This document shows, one piece after another, positions 42,960-55,962 of a DNA stretch of 64,000 bases. Numbering within the stretch: the stretch's first letter is position 1; every line of letters starts with the position of its first letter. Source of the DNA: Brachybacterium sp. YJGR34 (lineage in GTDB: Bacteria; Actinomycetota; Actinomycetes; Actinomycetales; Dermabacteraceae); NCBI RefSeq assembly GCF_003347015.1, contig NZ_PNFB01000008.1, positions 62,001 to 126,000 on the forward strand. The letters run 5' to 3'. A program made the translations under genes and the position numbers. The notes below the pieces were generated by a model. The model saw only the letters and a list, made by a program, of their open reading frames with translations, was not told where the DNA came from and did no database searches.

Positions 42960-43280
42960 ACTGTCCTTCTCTCTACGGGAGGCGATGGACCGGCCTGGGA
43001 GCTGAGGAACGCCGGTGGGCCCGGCTCCGTCGGCCTCGGTGCGAGCAAGCCTACCGTCGCCCTGAGGCTCTGGGATCGCCGTGACCGGCCCCCTGATGTG
43101 ACACGCAGGACACCTGTTTCCCGGATGCGCCCGGCGCCCCGGGGGCGGGACGGAGGTCCCGACGTGCACGAAGGTGGCGCGTGACATAGAATCGGCCGCG
43201 CGCAGCCCGGCCCTGGGCCCGTTCGGGCACCTCCAGGCCTCGCGCGAACGTTTTCGACCCCACCCCTGAGGAGCCCTTTC
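42960..43280. other. 321-base divergent region between aceE and DUF3052
   Basis: No gene is seen. On the plus side TAGAAT (43187-43192) is a good -10 for the DUF3052 gene with a weak -35, giving a leader of about 80 bases. No clear promoter for aceE was recognised. Confidence 0.5.
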
Positions 43281-43700
43281 TTGTCACCGTCGGCCGACGC
43301 CCCTTCGTCCAGCACCCTCAAAGAGGTGCTGAACCTCACTTCGGGTCAGATCGTGCAGGAGATCGGCTATGACGACGACGTCGATCTCGACCTCCGCGAC
43401 GCGATCGAGGACCTCATCGGTGAGGAGCTCGAGGACGAGGACACGCAGGAGATCGTCGATGCCGTGGTGCTGTGGTGGCGCGACGGCGACGGTGACCTCA
43501 CCGACGCCATGGTGGACACGCTCCGCGCGCTGGCCCCGGGCGCCCCGGTCTGGATCGTCACCCCGAAGGCCGGACGCGACGGCCATGTGCTCCCCGGTGA
43601 GATCCAGGAGTGCGCCGGCACCGCGGGCCTGCGCGTGCTGAGCTCTGTGAGCCTGGCCCCGGACTGGACGGGCACGCGCCTGGCCAGCCGCGCCGGCTGA
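43281..43700 (+). CDS. DUF3052 protein
   Basis: 139 residues from TTG 43281, with GAGGAG seven bases upstream. Acidic, with [40 protein letters not shown] and [20 protein letters not shown], all typical of the actinobacterial DUF3052 family. Function is unknown. It precedes tRNA-Val. Confidence 0.88.
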   Translation: MSPSADAPSSSTLKEVLNLTSGQIVQEIGYDDDVDLDLRDAIEDLIGEELEDEDTQEIVDAVVLWWRDGDGDLTDAMVDTLRALAPGAPVWIVTPKAGRDGHVLPGEIQECAGTAGLRVLSSVSLAPDWTGTRLASRAG

Positions 43701-43748
43701 TCTCAGCGCTGCGCCCACGCCCGGGCGCAGCAGGGGGAATCCCCGCCA

Positions 43749-43822
43749 GGGTCGTTAGCTCAGCTGGTCAGAGCGTCTGGTTTACACCCAGAAGGTCGGG
43801 GGTTCGAGCCCCTCACGACCCA
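43749..43822 (+). tRNA. tRNA-Val (UAC)
   Basis: Acceptor GGGTCGT/ACGACCC, D-arm GCTC/GAGC, anticodon stem TCTGG/CCAGA with loop TTTACAC, T-arm CGGGG-GTTCGAG-CCCCT and discriminator A. The anticodon TAC reads Val codons. No CCA is encoded. Confidence 0.95.
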
Positions 43823-43834
43823 CCGGTACTCGAG

Positions 43835-43876
43835 AGCCCCTCCCACCGGGCAGCAGGACGGCCCGGGGGAGGGGCT
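43835..43876. terminator. bidirectional terminator between tRNA-Val and the VOC gene
   Basis: AGCCCCTCCC (43835-43844) pairs with GGGAGGGGCT (43867-43876), with an inner CCGGGC/GCCCGG stem. It is followed by TTTCG on the plus strand. It serves tRNA-Val and the convergent VOC gene. Confidence 0.7.
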
Positions 43877-43885
43877 TTCGCGCGT

Positions 43886-44647
43886 TCACAGAGAGTCCGC
43901 GACGAGGGCGCTGCTCGGATCCCCCGCCGTGAGGCGATAGACGTGCCCGGAAGGCGCCATCAGGCGGATCCGCCGCCCGTCGTCCGCGAGCCGGCGGGCG
44001 CCCAGACGTTCGTGGCGCTGGATCTCCGATCGCAGATCGCGCACCAGGACGTCCAGGTTCGCCCGGACGCGCGGTGCGTCACCGAGCCGGCGCTGCAGCA
44101 GGATCCGCGGCGGACCGGTGGGATCGTCATCGCGGAGGACTGCGCTCTCACCACGTGCGCCGAGCGTCATCGGCAGACCGGTCACGCCGCGCCAGAACTC
44201 GAGCTCGACCTCCCAGAACCGCGCGGGGACGGCGAGGCGGACCTGGTCGGCCACCAGGGCGAGCCCGTCCCGCTGCATCCGGGGCCGATGCCCCTCCTCG
44301 CCCAGGGTGTGACAGAACAGGACGCCCCCGGGTGAACGCATGACGGCGACGTCGTGATAGGTCCAGGCGCGTGTGGCGCCGAGGTTGCGGCTGGCGGCGA
44401 TCGCGCCCGGACGGTCAGCGGCGTCCAGGTCGAGGTGCATCCGGGGTGCGGGGGCGTCGATGGCCTGGAGCTTCAACCAGGCGTCGCCGTGCGGCGGGCG
44501 CAGGGTGACGAACTGGCCGTTCTCACCGCGACTCGGCGAGACCGCGGTTCCGGTGATCGCCGCCCAGAACCGGACGGCTGCCCGCCACCGGGCGATCGGT
44601 GTGTCCAGGAACAGGGTCATCCAGTCGGGCCGGGTCACGGGCGTCAC
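43886..44647 (-). CDS. two-domain VOC (glyoxalase-like) protein
   Basis: 253 residues from GTG 44647 (or GTG 44638). Two glyoxalase-like halves are seen: PIARWRAAVRFWAAITGTAV with MHLDLDAADRPGAIAASRNL, then FWEVELEFWRGVTGLPMTLG with RVRANLDVLVRDLRSEIQRH. Metal ligands are not complete, so an enzymatic function is uncertain. It follows the secreted protein gene after 4 bases. No ribosome site is clear. Confidence 0.75.
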   Translation of the reverse strand: MTPVTRPDWMTLFLDTPIARWRAAVRFWAAITGTAVSPSRGENGQFVTLRPPHGDAWLKLQAIDAPAPRMHLDLDAADRPGAIAASRNLGATRAWTYHDVAVMRSPGGVLFCHTLGEEGHRPRMQRDGLALVADQVRLAVPARFWEVELEFWRGVTGLPMTLGARGESAVLRDDDPTGPPRILLQRRLGDAPRVRANLDVLVRDLRSEIQRHERLGARRLADDGRRIRLMAPSGHVYRLTAGDPSSALVADSL

Positions 44648-44651
44648 TCAC

Positions 44652-48594
<3,943 letters not shown>

Positions 48595-48595
<1 letters not shown>

Positions 48596-49458
48596 TGTCC
48601 CGCAGCGAACACCCCACCGTCGGCGCCGTCACCGGCGTCCTCGAGGAGACCTACCCGCTCGCCTGGGCGGAGCCCTGGGATCGCGTCGGGCTGGTGCTGG
48701 GGGAGCGGGCCGCGGAGGTGCACCGGGTGCTGCTGGCCGTGGATCCCACCGTGGCGGTGGCCCGGGAAGCTGTCGAGCGCGACGCCCAGCTGGTCATCAC
48801 CCACCATCCGCTGCTGCTGCGCGGGGCGAGCTTCCTTCCGGCCGACGACGGCAAGGGAGCGGTGGTCACGGCCCTGCTGCGTCACGGCACCGCGCTGTGG
48901 GGCGGGCACACCAACGTGGACCGCTCCTCCCGCGGCACCGTTGGCGCCTGGATCGACCTGCTGGACCTCCAGGGCGTGGCGCCGCTGGTGCCCGGGGCGT
49001 CGGAGTCCGACGGAACGGCCGCCGCCCACGGATCCCGCCGGATCGGGCTCGGAGCCGTCGGCACCCTGCCGGCGCCGACGACGATCGGCGATCTGACCGA
49101 GGCCCTGTCCCACCTGGTCCCTGCCACCGCTCGCGGCATCCTCCACACCGGCGACCCGGACCGGATGGTGCGCACCCTCGCCGTGTGCCCCGGCGCCGGG
49201 GACTCCTTCCTCGGCGCGGCGAGCGCTGCCGGCGTGGACGCCTACATCACCTCCGACCTGCGTCATCACCCGGCCCTCGAGCACCTGGAGTCCGCGGCCG
49301 ATCCGTCGCGGGTGCCGGCCCTGATCGACGTCCCGCACGCGGCGAGCGAGGCGCTCTGGCTGCCGCTGGCGCAGCAGCTGCTGCACGAGACGATGCCCGA
49401 GCTCGAGGTGCTGCGCAGCACCCATCGCAGCGATCCCTGGAACGGTCGCGCCGGCTGA
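48595..49458 (+). CDS. NIF3-family metal-binding protein
   Basis: 287 residues from ATG 48595, which overlaps the sufU stop. NIF3 signatures are WDRVGLVLGE at the start, LVITHHPLLLRG with metal His, HTNVDRSSRG, and the C-terminal DVPHAASE, which ends the metal site. The family is annotated as GTP cyclohydrolase I type 2-like, but the reaction is unproven. Location beside sufS-sufU suggests a role in Fe-S assembly or zinc handling. It is convergent with yaaA. Confidence 0.9.
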
Positions 49459-49483
49459 TCGACCCGGACGCCGTGCCGGCCGG

Positions 49484-50263
49484 TCAGTCCACGGGATCGA
49501 TGACGACCAGCGCGTCGTCCTCGAGCTCGACGCGCAGACCCTCCGGCAGTCCGGCCCGTGCCACATCGACCACCTCGTCCGGCGTGGACGGCACGGTGTC
49601 GGCGGCCAGCAGCGCCCTGGTCACCAGGCCGCGGTAGCGCTTGGCGTCGTGCGAGACGACCGTGCGCGCGCCGCCGCGCTCCTGCACGGGAGAGATCGCG
49701 AGCACGGGCACGTCCCGCGTGCTGCGCACCGCCATCATCGACCGGTAGCTGCCCGACCGCGCGTCGATCACCAGCGGGGAGGCGCCCTCCGCCTGCTCGC
49801 CCAGCAGCTCCGCGGCCACCGGCCGCAGGGAGGCGCGCCACCACGAGCCCACCGAGCCCAGGCGGGACACCGAGGAGCCGGCGGAGAGGCGATACGCCGG
49901 GATCCGGTCGGCACCGGCGTCGACCAGCCCCAGCAGGGCGCTCTGGATCAGCACGCGCCGCTCCTCCGTGGGGATCCAGGCCGGGTCCAGCTGGTCGTAC
50001 AGCACCCCCGAGTACACGCGCAGCGGTGCGGCGGCCGGTTCGGCCTCGAGGTGCAGCATGCGTCCCACCAGCTCCGGGGCGGAGGCGGGCACCCCCAGAC
50101 GGGTGCCGCCGTCCGCGGCGGCGGCGGTGCGCCGGGCGGCGCGCAGCATCGTCTCGCGCGGCCCGTGCAGCGCCGGGAGCGACAGGTCCTCGAGGGAGAA
50201 CGGCGGGGATCCGACCTCCGGGGGTCGCGTCTTCGTCTCCGAGGGCGGCAGCAGGATGAGCAT
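49484..50263 (-). CDS. yaaA: YaaA-family peroxide stress protein
   Basis: 259 residues. The N-terminal LILLPPSETKTRPP and the C-terminal ISPVQERGGARTVVSHDAKR, then YRGLVTRALL, are the family signatures. In E. coli YaaA lowers free iron during peroxide stress and binds DNA. The gene is convergent with NIF3 and divergent from rnpB. Confidence 0.9.
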   Translation of the reverse strand: MLILLPPSETKTRPPEVGSPPFSLEDLSLPALHGPRETMLRAARRTAAAADGGTRLGVPASAPELVGRMLHLEAEPAAAPLRVYSGVLYDQLDPAWIPTEERRVLIQSALLGLVDAGADRIPAYRLSAGSSVSRLGSVGSWWRASLRPVAAELLGEQAEGASPLVIDARSGSYRSMMAVRSTRDVPVLAISPVQERGGARTVVSHDAKRYRGLVTRALLAADTVPSTPDEVVDVARAGLPEGLRVELEDDALVVIDPVD

Positions 50264-50374
50264 CCCTCCATTCTCAGCGGCATCGGGTGGTGGTCCCGGC
50301 CGCTGCCCACGAGACCTTCCGCACGTCATGGCCCGGCGGCCCCGGGGCACGCCGGGAAGGGCCGGCGGGCGGCG

Positions 50375-50380
50375 TAGACT
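50375..50380 (+). promoter_or_regulatory. -10 box of rnpB
   Basis: TAGACT (TAnnnT) lies 7 bases before the predicted RNA 5' end (50388), the expected distance for a stable RNA. The -35 is weak. Confidence 0.5.
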
Positions 50381-50387
50381 CGGCCCC

Positions 50388-50746
50388 GGACCAGTCGGCC
50401 GGGCAGCCGCGTCCTCGGGGCTCGCCCCGGGGCCGAGGAAAGTCCGGGCTCCATCCGGCACGGTGGTGGGTAACGCCCACCCGGAGTGATCCGCGGGACA
50501 GTGCCACAGAGAGCAGACCGCCTCCGCCCCTCGGGGCGGCGGTAAGGGTGAAAGGGTGGTGTAAGAGACCACCGCGGCCTCGGTGACGAGGTCGGCACGG
50601 TAAACCCCACCGGGAGCAAGGTCAGACAGGGGACGCATGAGGGCGCCGGCCCGAGTCCCCGGGTGGACCGCTGGAGGTCGTCGGCGACGGCGACCCGAGA
50701 GGGATGGCTGCCGATCACAGAACCCGGCTTACAGGCCGGCTGGTCC
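50388..50746 (+). ncRNA. rnpB: RNase P RNA (bacterial class A)
   Basis: About 359 bases. Conserved segments are GAGGAAAGTCCGGGCTCC near the 5' end, GGGTAACGCCCACCCGG, GTGAAAGGGTGGTGTAAGAG, AAACCCCACCGGGAGCAAG and AGAGGGATGGCTGCC, with the 3' ACAGAACCCGGCTTACAGGC. The ends pair as helix P1 (GGACCAG with CTGGTCC). It cleaves tRNA precursors. The ends are estimated from this pairing. Confidence 0.95.
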
Positions 50747-50768
50747 GCCCCGCGCTCGGCCGCGGGGC
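50747..50768. terminator. hairpin between rnpB and ppgK
   Basis: GCCCCGCG (50747-50754) pairs with CGCGGGGC (50761-50768), 8 bp with a 6-base loop, directly after the RNase P RNA and before the convergent ppgK stop. Probably bidirectional, without a U-run. Confidence 0.6.
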
Positions 50769-50778
50769 CGTCGGGGCC

Positions 50779-51546
50779 TCAGCGGGAGCGGCGGGCCTTC
50801 TGCTCGGCGCGCGCCAGCACGGCGGCACCGATGATGCCCGCCTCGTTGCGCAGCTCCGCGGGCACGATCTCCGTCGTCAGGTCCAGCAGCGGCAGGAACT
50901 TCTTGTGCTTCTTCGAGACCCCGCCGCCGACGATGATGCGGGTGGGGCTGAAGAGGAACTCGAGATGCGAGAAGTACTCCTGGAGACGTCCGGCCCAGGT
51001 CCCCCAGTCCAGCTCCTCCTTCTCGCGGATGGAGCTGGCCATGTACTTCTCCGCCGAGTCGCCGTGCAGCAGCAGGTGACCCAGCTCGGTGTTCGGCACC
51101 AGCTTCCCGTCGACGAAGGTCGCGCTGCCCACGCCGGTGCCCAGGGTGATCACCTGGACCACCCCGGTGGTGCCGCGACCGGCGCCGAACGTCATCTCGG
51201 CGATGCCGGCGGCGTCGGCGTCATTGACCACGAAGACGTCGTGGCCGGTGCGCTCGGTGAGCAGGGCGTCCACGTCGGTGCCGATCCAGGCGTCGTCGAC
51301 GTTCGCGGCGGTGAGGGCCACGCCGTCCTGGATGACCGCGGGGAAGGTGACGCCCACGGGCATCCCGTCCTCGATCTCGAAGGAGGAGACGAGCTCGGCT
51401 ACCGTGTCCGCCACGGCGTCCGGGGTCGAGGGCTGCGGGGTGGCCAGGCGCAGCCGGTCCGCGGCGAGCTCGCCCTTGCCGAGGTGGACGGGAGCACCCT
51501 TGATGCCGCTCCCGCCGATATCGATCCCGAAGGCCTTCTTGCTCAT
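50779..51546 (-). CDS. ppgK: polyphosphate glucokinase
   Basis: 255 residues, ROK-type kinase of actinobacterial PPGK length. The nucleotide/phosphate motif is [18 protein letters not shown], catalytic Asp is in [15 protein letters not shown], and [16 protein letters not shown] is the second phosphate loop. The C-terminus contains [20 protein letters not shown]. It phosphorylates glucose with polyphosphate or ATP. It is convergent with rnpB and follows map on the minus strand with a 98-base gap. Confidence 0.94.
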   Translation of the reverse strand: MSKKAFGIDIGGSGIKGAPVHLGKGELAADRLRLATPQPSTPDAVADTVAELVSSFEIEDGMPVGVTFPAVIQDGVALTAANVDDAWIGTDVDALLTERTGHDVFVVNDADAAGIAEMTFGAGRGTTGVVQVITLGTGVGSATFVDGKLVPNTELGHLLLHGDSAEKYMASSIREKEELDWGTWAGRLQEYFSHLEFLFSPTRIIVGGGVSKKHKKFLPLLDLTTEIVPAELRNEAGIIGAAVLARAEQKARRSR

Positions 51547-51644
51547 CGCATCTCCTGAGTCCGGGGGCGCCGAACGGGGGATCGCCCGGCGGATCGGCGT
51601 GCCCGGCCGGGCCGCTCTCACGGCGGCCCAGCGTACCGGAGCTC

Positions 51645-52532
51645 TCAGACGACGGTCAGCAGTTCCGGACCCTGGTCGGTGATGAGCATGGTGTGCTCGA
51701 ACTGGGCGGAGAAGGAGCGGTCCTTGGTGACCACGGTCCAGCCGTCGTCCCACATCTCCCACTCCTGGGAGCCGGCGGTGATCATCGGCTCGATCGTGAA
51801 GGTCATGTTCTCGGTGATGACGTCGTCGAACATCGGCGCCGCGTCGTAGTGCGGGATCACCAGGCCGTTGTGGAAGCCCTCGGCCACACCGTGACCGGTG
51901 TAGTCGCGCACCGACTCGTACCCGCGGCGCGCGGCGTACTTCTCGATCACGCGGCCGATGACGTTGACCTGGCGTCCCGGCCGTGCCGCCTTGATGCCCC
52001 GCATCATCGCCTCGTGCGCCCCCTCGACGAGGTCATGGGCGCGGGGGTGGACCTCGCCCACCTCGAAGGTGGCGTTGCAGTCGCCGTGGACGCCGTCGAG
52101 GAAGGCGGTGACGTCGACGTTGAGCAGGTCGCCCGGCTGCATCACGGTGGAGTCCGGGATGCCGTGGCAGATGACCTCGTTGAGGCTCGTGCAGCAGGAC
52201 TTCGTGAACCCCAGGTATCCCAGCGTGGAGGGGTAGGCGCCGTTCTCGAGGAGCACGTCGTGGACGACGGCGTCGATGTGATCGGTGGTCACGCCGGGGC
52301 GCGCCGCCTCCCCGGCGGCCTGCAGGGCGAGGGCGGCCACGCGCGAGGCCTCCCGGACCCGGGCGATGACGTCCGCGCTCTGGACGAAGGGGCCGGTGTC
52401 GGAGACGGCCTCGTCCTTGTCGACGTACTCGGGGCGCGTGATCCGGCCCGGCACGCTGCGGCGGGGGCCGACGGTGCCGGGAACGAGCACCGCGCGCCCT
52501 TCTGGTCGGGTCCATTCCTGCTCTACAGTCAT
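51645..52532 (-). CDS. map: type I methionine aminopeptidase
   Basis: 295 residues with a short N-terminal extension typical of actinobacterial MapB-like enzymes. Metal ligands are Asp and Asp in [20 protein letters not shown], His in GHGVAEGFH, Glu in FTIEPMI and Glu in QFEHTML. It removes N-terminal Met after deformylation. The ATG 52532 shares its CATG with an antisense ATG on the other strand. Confidence 0.95.
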   Translation of the reverse strand: MTVEQEWTRPEGRAVLVPGTVGPRRSVPGRITRPEYVDKDEAVSDTGPFVQSADVIARVREASRVAALALQAAGEAARPGVTTDHIDAVVHDVLLENGAYPSTLGYLGFTKSCCTSLNEVICHGIPDSTVMQPGDLLNVDVTAFLDGVHGDCNATFEVGEVHPRAHDLVEGAHEAMMRGIKAARPGRQVNVIGRVIEKYAARRGYESVRDYTGHGVAEGFHNGLVIPHYDAAPMFDDVITENMTFTIEPMITAGSQEWEMWDDGWTVVTKDRSFSAQFEHTMLITDQGPELLTVV

Positions 52533-52569
52533 GTCCACCAGTCTCTCACCGACCGCGAAGGAGTCCGAC

Positions 52570-52788
52570 GTGAGCGAGGGCACGCAGTTCTACTACAACC
52601 TCACCACCGGCAGCGTGGAGGAGGGCCGACAGTCCCCGGGCACGGAGCTGATGGGCCCCTACGCCACGCGCGCGGAGGCGGAGCGGGCGCTCGAGACCGC
52701 CGCCACGCGCAACGAGCAGTGGGATGCGGACGATGCCGCCTGGGACGGCGAGGAATCGCCGCCCGCGGAGGCCGACGACCCCCGCTGA
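52570..52788 (+). CDS. small SPOR-like protein
   Basis: 72 residues from GTG 52570, with AAGGAG eight bases upstream. It starts SEGTQFYYNLTTGSVEEGRQ, followed by GPYATRAEAERALETAA, a SPOR-type pattern (aromatic residue, GPYATRAEAERAL helix). It lacks a signal peptide or membrane helix, so it does not act in the usual extracellular SPOR manner. An upstream ATG (52531) would add 13 residues but overlaps map. Divergent from map. Confidence 0.75.
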   Translation: MSEGTQFYYNLTTGSVEEGRQSPGTELMGPYATRAEAERALETAATRNEQWDADDAAWDGEESPPAEADDPR

Positions 52789-52819
52789 GCGCCCGCGGAC
52801 CCGGCGGGCGCCGGGGCCG

Positions 52820-53647
52820 TCAGTCGAAGGAGTGCTCCGGGCCCGGGTAGGTGCCTGCGACGACCTCCTCGCGATACTCCGCGGCCGCGCGCTGCAGGTC
52901 GCCGCGCAGATCCGCGAAGGCCTTCACGAACTTCCCGTGGAAGCCGGAGAGTCCGGCCATGTCCTGCCACACCAGGACCTGGCCGTCGCAGTGGGGCCCC
53001 GCGCCGATGCCGATCGTCGGCACCCGCAGCGCCTCGGTGACGCGCGCGGCGACCGCGGCGGGGACCAGCTCGAGCACCACGGCGAAGGCGCCGGCGTCCT
53101 GGACCGCGAGGGCGTCGTCCACGAGCTTCTGCGCGGCCTCCTCGTCGCGGCCCTGGACGCGGTGGCCGGAGAGGGCGTTGACCGACTGCGGGGTGAAGCC
53201 GAGGTGCCCCATCACCGGGATGCCGGCGGTGACCAGCGTGCGGATCTGCGCGGCGACCTCGGCGCCGCCCTCGAGCTTGACCGCCTCCGCGCCCGCGCGG
53301 ACCAGCTCGACGCCGTGGCGCAGCGCCTCCGCGGTCCCGGCCTCGTAGGTGCCGAAGGCGAGGTCGGAGACCACCAGCGGGCGGTGCACGCTGCGCGTGA
53401 CCGCACCGGTGAAGGTGAGCATGTCCTGGTGGGTGGTGGCCGTGGTGGTGGTGTGCCCCAGCACGGTGGAGCCCACGGAGTCGCCCACCAGCAGCACCTC
53501 GATGCCGGCCTCCTCGAAGACCTGGGCGGAGAACTGGTCGTAGGCGGTGAGCATCGAGAACGGACGGCCGCGGGTCTTGGCCTCCTGCAGGTGACGCAGA
53601 CGGATCTTCGCCGGAGCCGGGGGACCGGCGGGGGACGGGGTGCTCAC
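52820..53647 (-). CDS. panB: 3-methyl-2-oxobutanoate hydroxymethyltransferase
   Basis: 275 residues from GTG 53647. The Mg-binding and substrate motifs are MLTAYDQFSAQVFEEAGIEV, LLVGDSVGSTVLGH and AVKLEGG, then MGHLGFTPQSVN and TIGIGAGPHCDGQVLVW. It makes ketopantoate, the first step toward pantothenate and CoA. No panC or panD is beside it. Confidence 0.95.
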   Translation of the reverse strand: MSTPSPAGPPAPAKIRLRHLQEAKTRGRPFSMLTAYDQFSAQVFEEAGIEVLLVGDSVGSTVLGHTTTTATTHQDMLTFTGAVTRSVHRPLVVSDLAFGTYEAGTAEALRHGVELVRAGAEAVKLEGGAEVAAQIRTLVTAGIPVMGHLGFTPQSVNALSGHRVQGRDEEAAQKLVDDALAVQDAGAFAVVLELVPAAVAARVTEALRVPTIGIGAGPHCDGQVLVWQDMAGLSGFHGKFVKAFADLRGDLQRAAAEYREEVVAGTYPGPEHSFD

Positions 53648-53842
53648 GAGAGGCTCCTGAACAGGGGTGGGACATCGAGGGATCGAGCCCTCAGCCTAGT
53701 CCCGTCCGCGCGATGGCCCTGCCGCCGCGGAGGCTCGGTCCGCCCGATCCATGGGCACCTCTCCCCATCGCCGGACGGTCCGCGCTGTGCCAGGATTCTT
53801 TCAGCCGGCATCCCAGCCGGCATCACGAGGGAGGACAGAGAG

Positions 53843-54442
53843 ATGACGTCGATCATGCGGAGGACCGTGCGGGGAGTGGCCGCAGGCCTGGGGGCGCTCG
53901 CGATCGTCGCCGGTGCGGCGGCCTGCGGGGGGAACGAGGAGGAGCCCACCACCGAGGAGACCGAGGTCGTCGAGGACGAGGGGGCTGCGGCCGACGAAGA
54001 GGACGGCGCCTCCGACGAGGGGGCAGAGGAGGACGCCGCCTCGGACGAAGGCGCCGAGGAGGAGCCCGCTGAGGAGGACGGTGCGGACGAAGGGGCCACC
54101 GAGGTCACCGAGGACGACCTCACAGCCGCTGAGCAGCAGGCGATCGCGTTCTTCAGCGCCATCGGCGAGCAGGACGCCGAGGCCGCGTGCGGTCTCGTCT
54201 ACGATCCGGCAGCCGATGCGCCGATCTCCGGTGACGTGCTCGCCGGTTGCGCCGAGGGTCTCGAGTCCACCGGCATGATGGAGTCGTTCACCCCCGAAGT
54301 GGTCGCGCTCTTCACCGAAGACACCCTCGAGTCGACGGCCAACGAGGACGGCACGATCACTGTCTCCGCCTCCGGATCGCCGTTCACCATGGTCAAGGCC
54401 AGCGACGGCAAGTGGTACCTCTCCCAGGACTTCGGCGGCTGA
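53843..54442 (+). CDS. acidic lipoprotein of unknown function
   Basis: 199 residues. A short Arg-containing N-terminus and hydrophobic stretch lead to a lipobox-like AAAC (Cys28), so it is probably lipid-anchored. Residues about 33-92 are almost only Glu, Asp, Ala and Gly (SDEGAEEDAASDEGAEEE), a flexible acidic linker. The C-terminal ~105 residues have AEQQAIAFFSAIGEQDAEAA and end KASDGKWYLSQDFGG, a NTF2/DUF4878-like shape. GGGAGGACAGAG precedes the ATG. Confidence 0.7.
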   Translation: MTSIMRRTVRGVAAGLGALAIVAGAAACGGNEEEPTTEETEVVEDEGAAADEEDGASDEGAEEDAASDEGAEEEPAEEDGADEGATEVTEDDLTAAEQQAIAFFSAIGEQDAEAACGLVYDPAADAPISGDVLAGCAEGLESTGMMESFTPEVVALFTEDTLESTANEDGTITVSASGSPFTMVKASDGKWYLSQDFGG

Positions 54443-54499
54443 TCTGGCGGTCCCGTTGGTCCAGGCGCCGGCACGACTGAACCTGCCGTCGCTACGGGA

Positions 54500-54542
54500 A
54501 CGCAGCGCCCCGCCCTTGGCATAGGAGGCCGGGGCGCTGCGT
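54500..54542. terminator. 13-bp hairpin downstream of the lipoprotein gene
   Basis: ACGCAGCGCCCCG (54500-54512) pairs exactly with CGGGGCGCTGCGT (54530-54542) around a 17-base loop. It separates the lipoprotein gene from glnA (54615) and has no U-run. Confidence 0.65.
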
Positions 54543-54614
54543 GGTCCGGACCGGCCAGAAGGGGTCTAGGCCCCGTGCTGTCCCCGTCGGCCGCCCCTGC
54601 GGCAGACTGAGCCC

Positions 54615-55952
54615 ATGGAACATCTCCACGACGACGTCATCCGCACCGTCTCGGACCGGGACGTGCGGTTCATCCGCCTGTGGTTCTGCGACATCGCGGG
54701 CACGCTGAAGTCCATCGCGATCTCCCCCTCGGACCTCGAGACCGCATTCACCGAGGGGATCGGGATCGACGGCTCGACGATCGAGGGGCTGACCCGCAGC
54801 TACGAGTCGGACATGCTCCTGCAGCCCGACCCGGGGACCTTCGAGCTGCTGTCCTGGCGGGGGGAGACCAACGCGACCGGGCGCATGATGTGCGACGTGC
54901 TCACCCCGGACGGGGAGCCGGCCGCCTCCGATCCGCGGCGCGTGCTGCGCGACGCGATGGCGCGCGCGGAGGAGAAGGGGCTGGAGTTCTTCGCCCATCC
55001 CGAGATCGAGTTCTACCTGTTCGAGCAGCCCTACCGGCAGGGTGAGCCGCTGGTGCCGATCGACCACGCGGGCTACTTCGACCACGTGCACCGCGGCCAG
55101 GGTCAGGACTTCCGGCGCACCGCGATCCAGCACCTCGAGGCGATGAACATCCAGGTCGAGTACACCCATCACGAGAACGGGCCCGGCCAGAACGAGATCG
55201 ATCTGCGCTACGCCGACGCGATGACCACCGCGGACAACATCGTCACCCTCCGCACCGTGGTCAAGGAGGTCGCGCTGTCCATGGGGCAGGTCGCCTCCTT
55301 CATGCCCAAGCCGATGATCGACCAGCCCGGATCCGGCATGCACACCCACCTGTCGATGTTCCAGGGCGGGAGGAACGCCTTCCACGAACCGGGCGCGGAG
55401 TACGGCCTGTCCCGGATGGGACGCCAGTTCATCGCGGGCCTGCTCCGGCACGCCCCCGAGTACAGCGCCGTCACCAACCAGTGGGTGAACTCCTACAAGC
55501 GGCTGTGGGGCGCGCAGGAGGCGCCGAGCTACGTGTGCTGGGGCCACAACAACCGCTCCGCCCTGGTGCGGGTGCCCTTCCACAAGCCCACCAAGGGCAC
55601 CAGTTCCCGCGTCGAGTTCCGTGGCCTGGACTCCGCCGCCAACCCGTACCTGGCCTTCGCGGTCCTGCTGGCCGCGGGCATGGCCGGCATCGAGGGGGAG
55701 TACGAGCTGCCCGAGGGCGCCGAGGACGCCGTCTGGGAGCTCAGCGAGCGGGAGCGCAGGGCGATGGGGATCGAGCCGCTGCCCACGGACCTCTTCCGCG
55801 CGCTCCAGGTCTTCGAGGAGTCCGAGCTGATGGCCACGACTCTCGGCGAGCAGGTCTTCGAGTTCTTCCTGCGCGACAAGCAGCAGGAGTGGCAGCGCTA
55901 CCGCGAGCAGGTGACCGACCACGAGCTCGCCTCCACCTTCGGACGGGTGTGA
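54615..55952 (+). CDS. glnA: type I glutamine synthetase, GlnA2-like
   Basis: 445 residues, shorter than the ~470-residue GlnA1 type. Catalytic motifs are GIGIDGSTIEG near the start, FFAHPEIEFYLFEQPYRQGE, NQWVNSYKRLWGAQEAPSYV and SSRVEFRGLDSAANPYLAFA. The region of the adenylylated Tyr (NLYDLPPEE in classic GlnA1) reads EGEYELPEGAED, so a Tyr-x-Leu-Pro is kept but the context is changed. glnE follows 10 bases downstream, as next to glnA2 in mycobacteria. Confidence 0.94.
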   Translation: MEHLHDDVIRTVSDRDVRFIRLWFCDIAGTLKSIAISPSDLETAFTEGIGIDGSTIEGLTRSYESDMLLQPDPGTFELLSWRGETNATGRMMCDVLTPDGEPAASDPRRVLRDAMARAEEKGLEFFAHPEIEFYLFEQPYRQGEPLVPIDHAGYFDHVHRGQGQDFRRTAIQHLEAMNIQVEYTHHENGPGQNEIDLRYADAMTTADNIVTLRTVVKEVALSMGQVASFMPKPMIDQPGSGMHTHLSMFQGGRNAFHEPGAEYGLSRMGRQFIAGLLRHAPEYSAVTNQWVNSYKRLWGAQEAPSYVCWGHNNRSALVRVPFHKPTKGTSSRVEFRGLDSAANPYLAFAVLLAAGMAGIEGEYELPEGAEDAVWELSERERRAMGIEPLPTDLFRALQVFEESELMATTLGEQVFEFFLRDKQQEWQRYREQVTDHELASTFGRV

Positions 55953-55962
55953 GGTCACCGGG

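Noticed and set aside
42960-43187. N-terminal extension of aceE in the same frame.
   Set aside because: There is no ribosome site, the content is Pro/Arg-rich, and the GTG at 42959 has AGAAGGACA and gives the normal AceE length.
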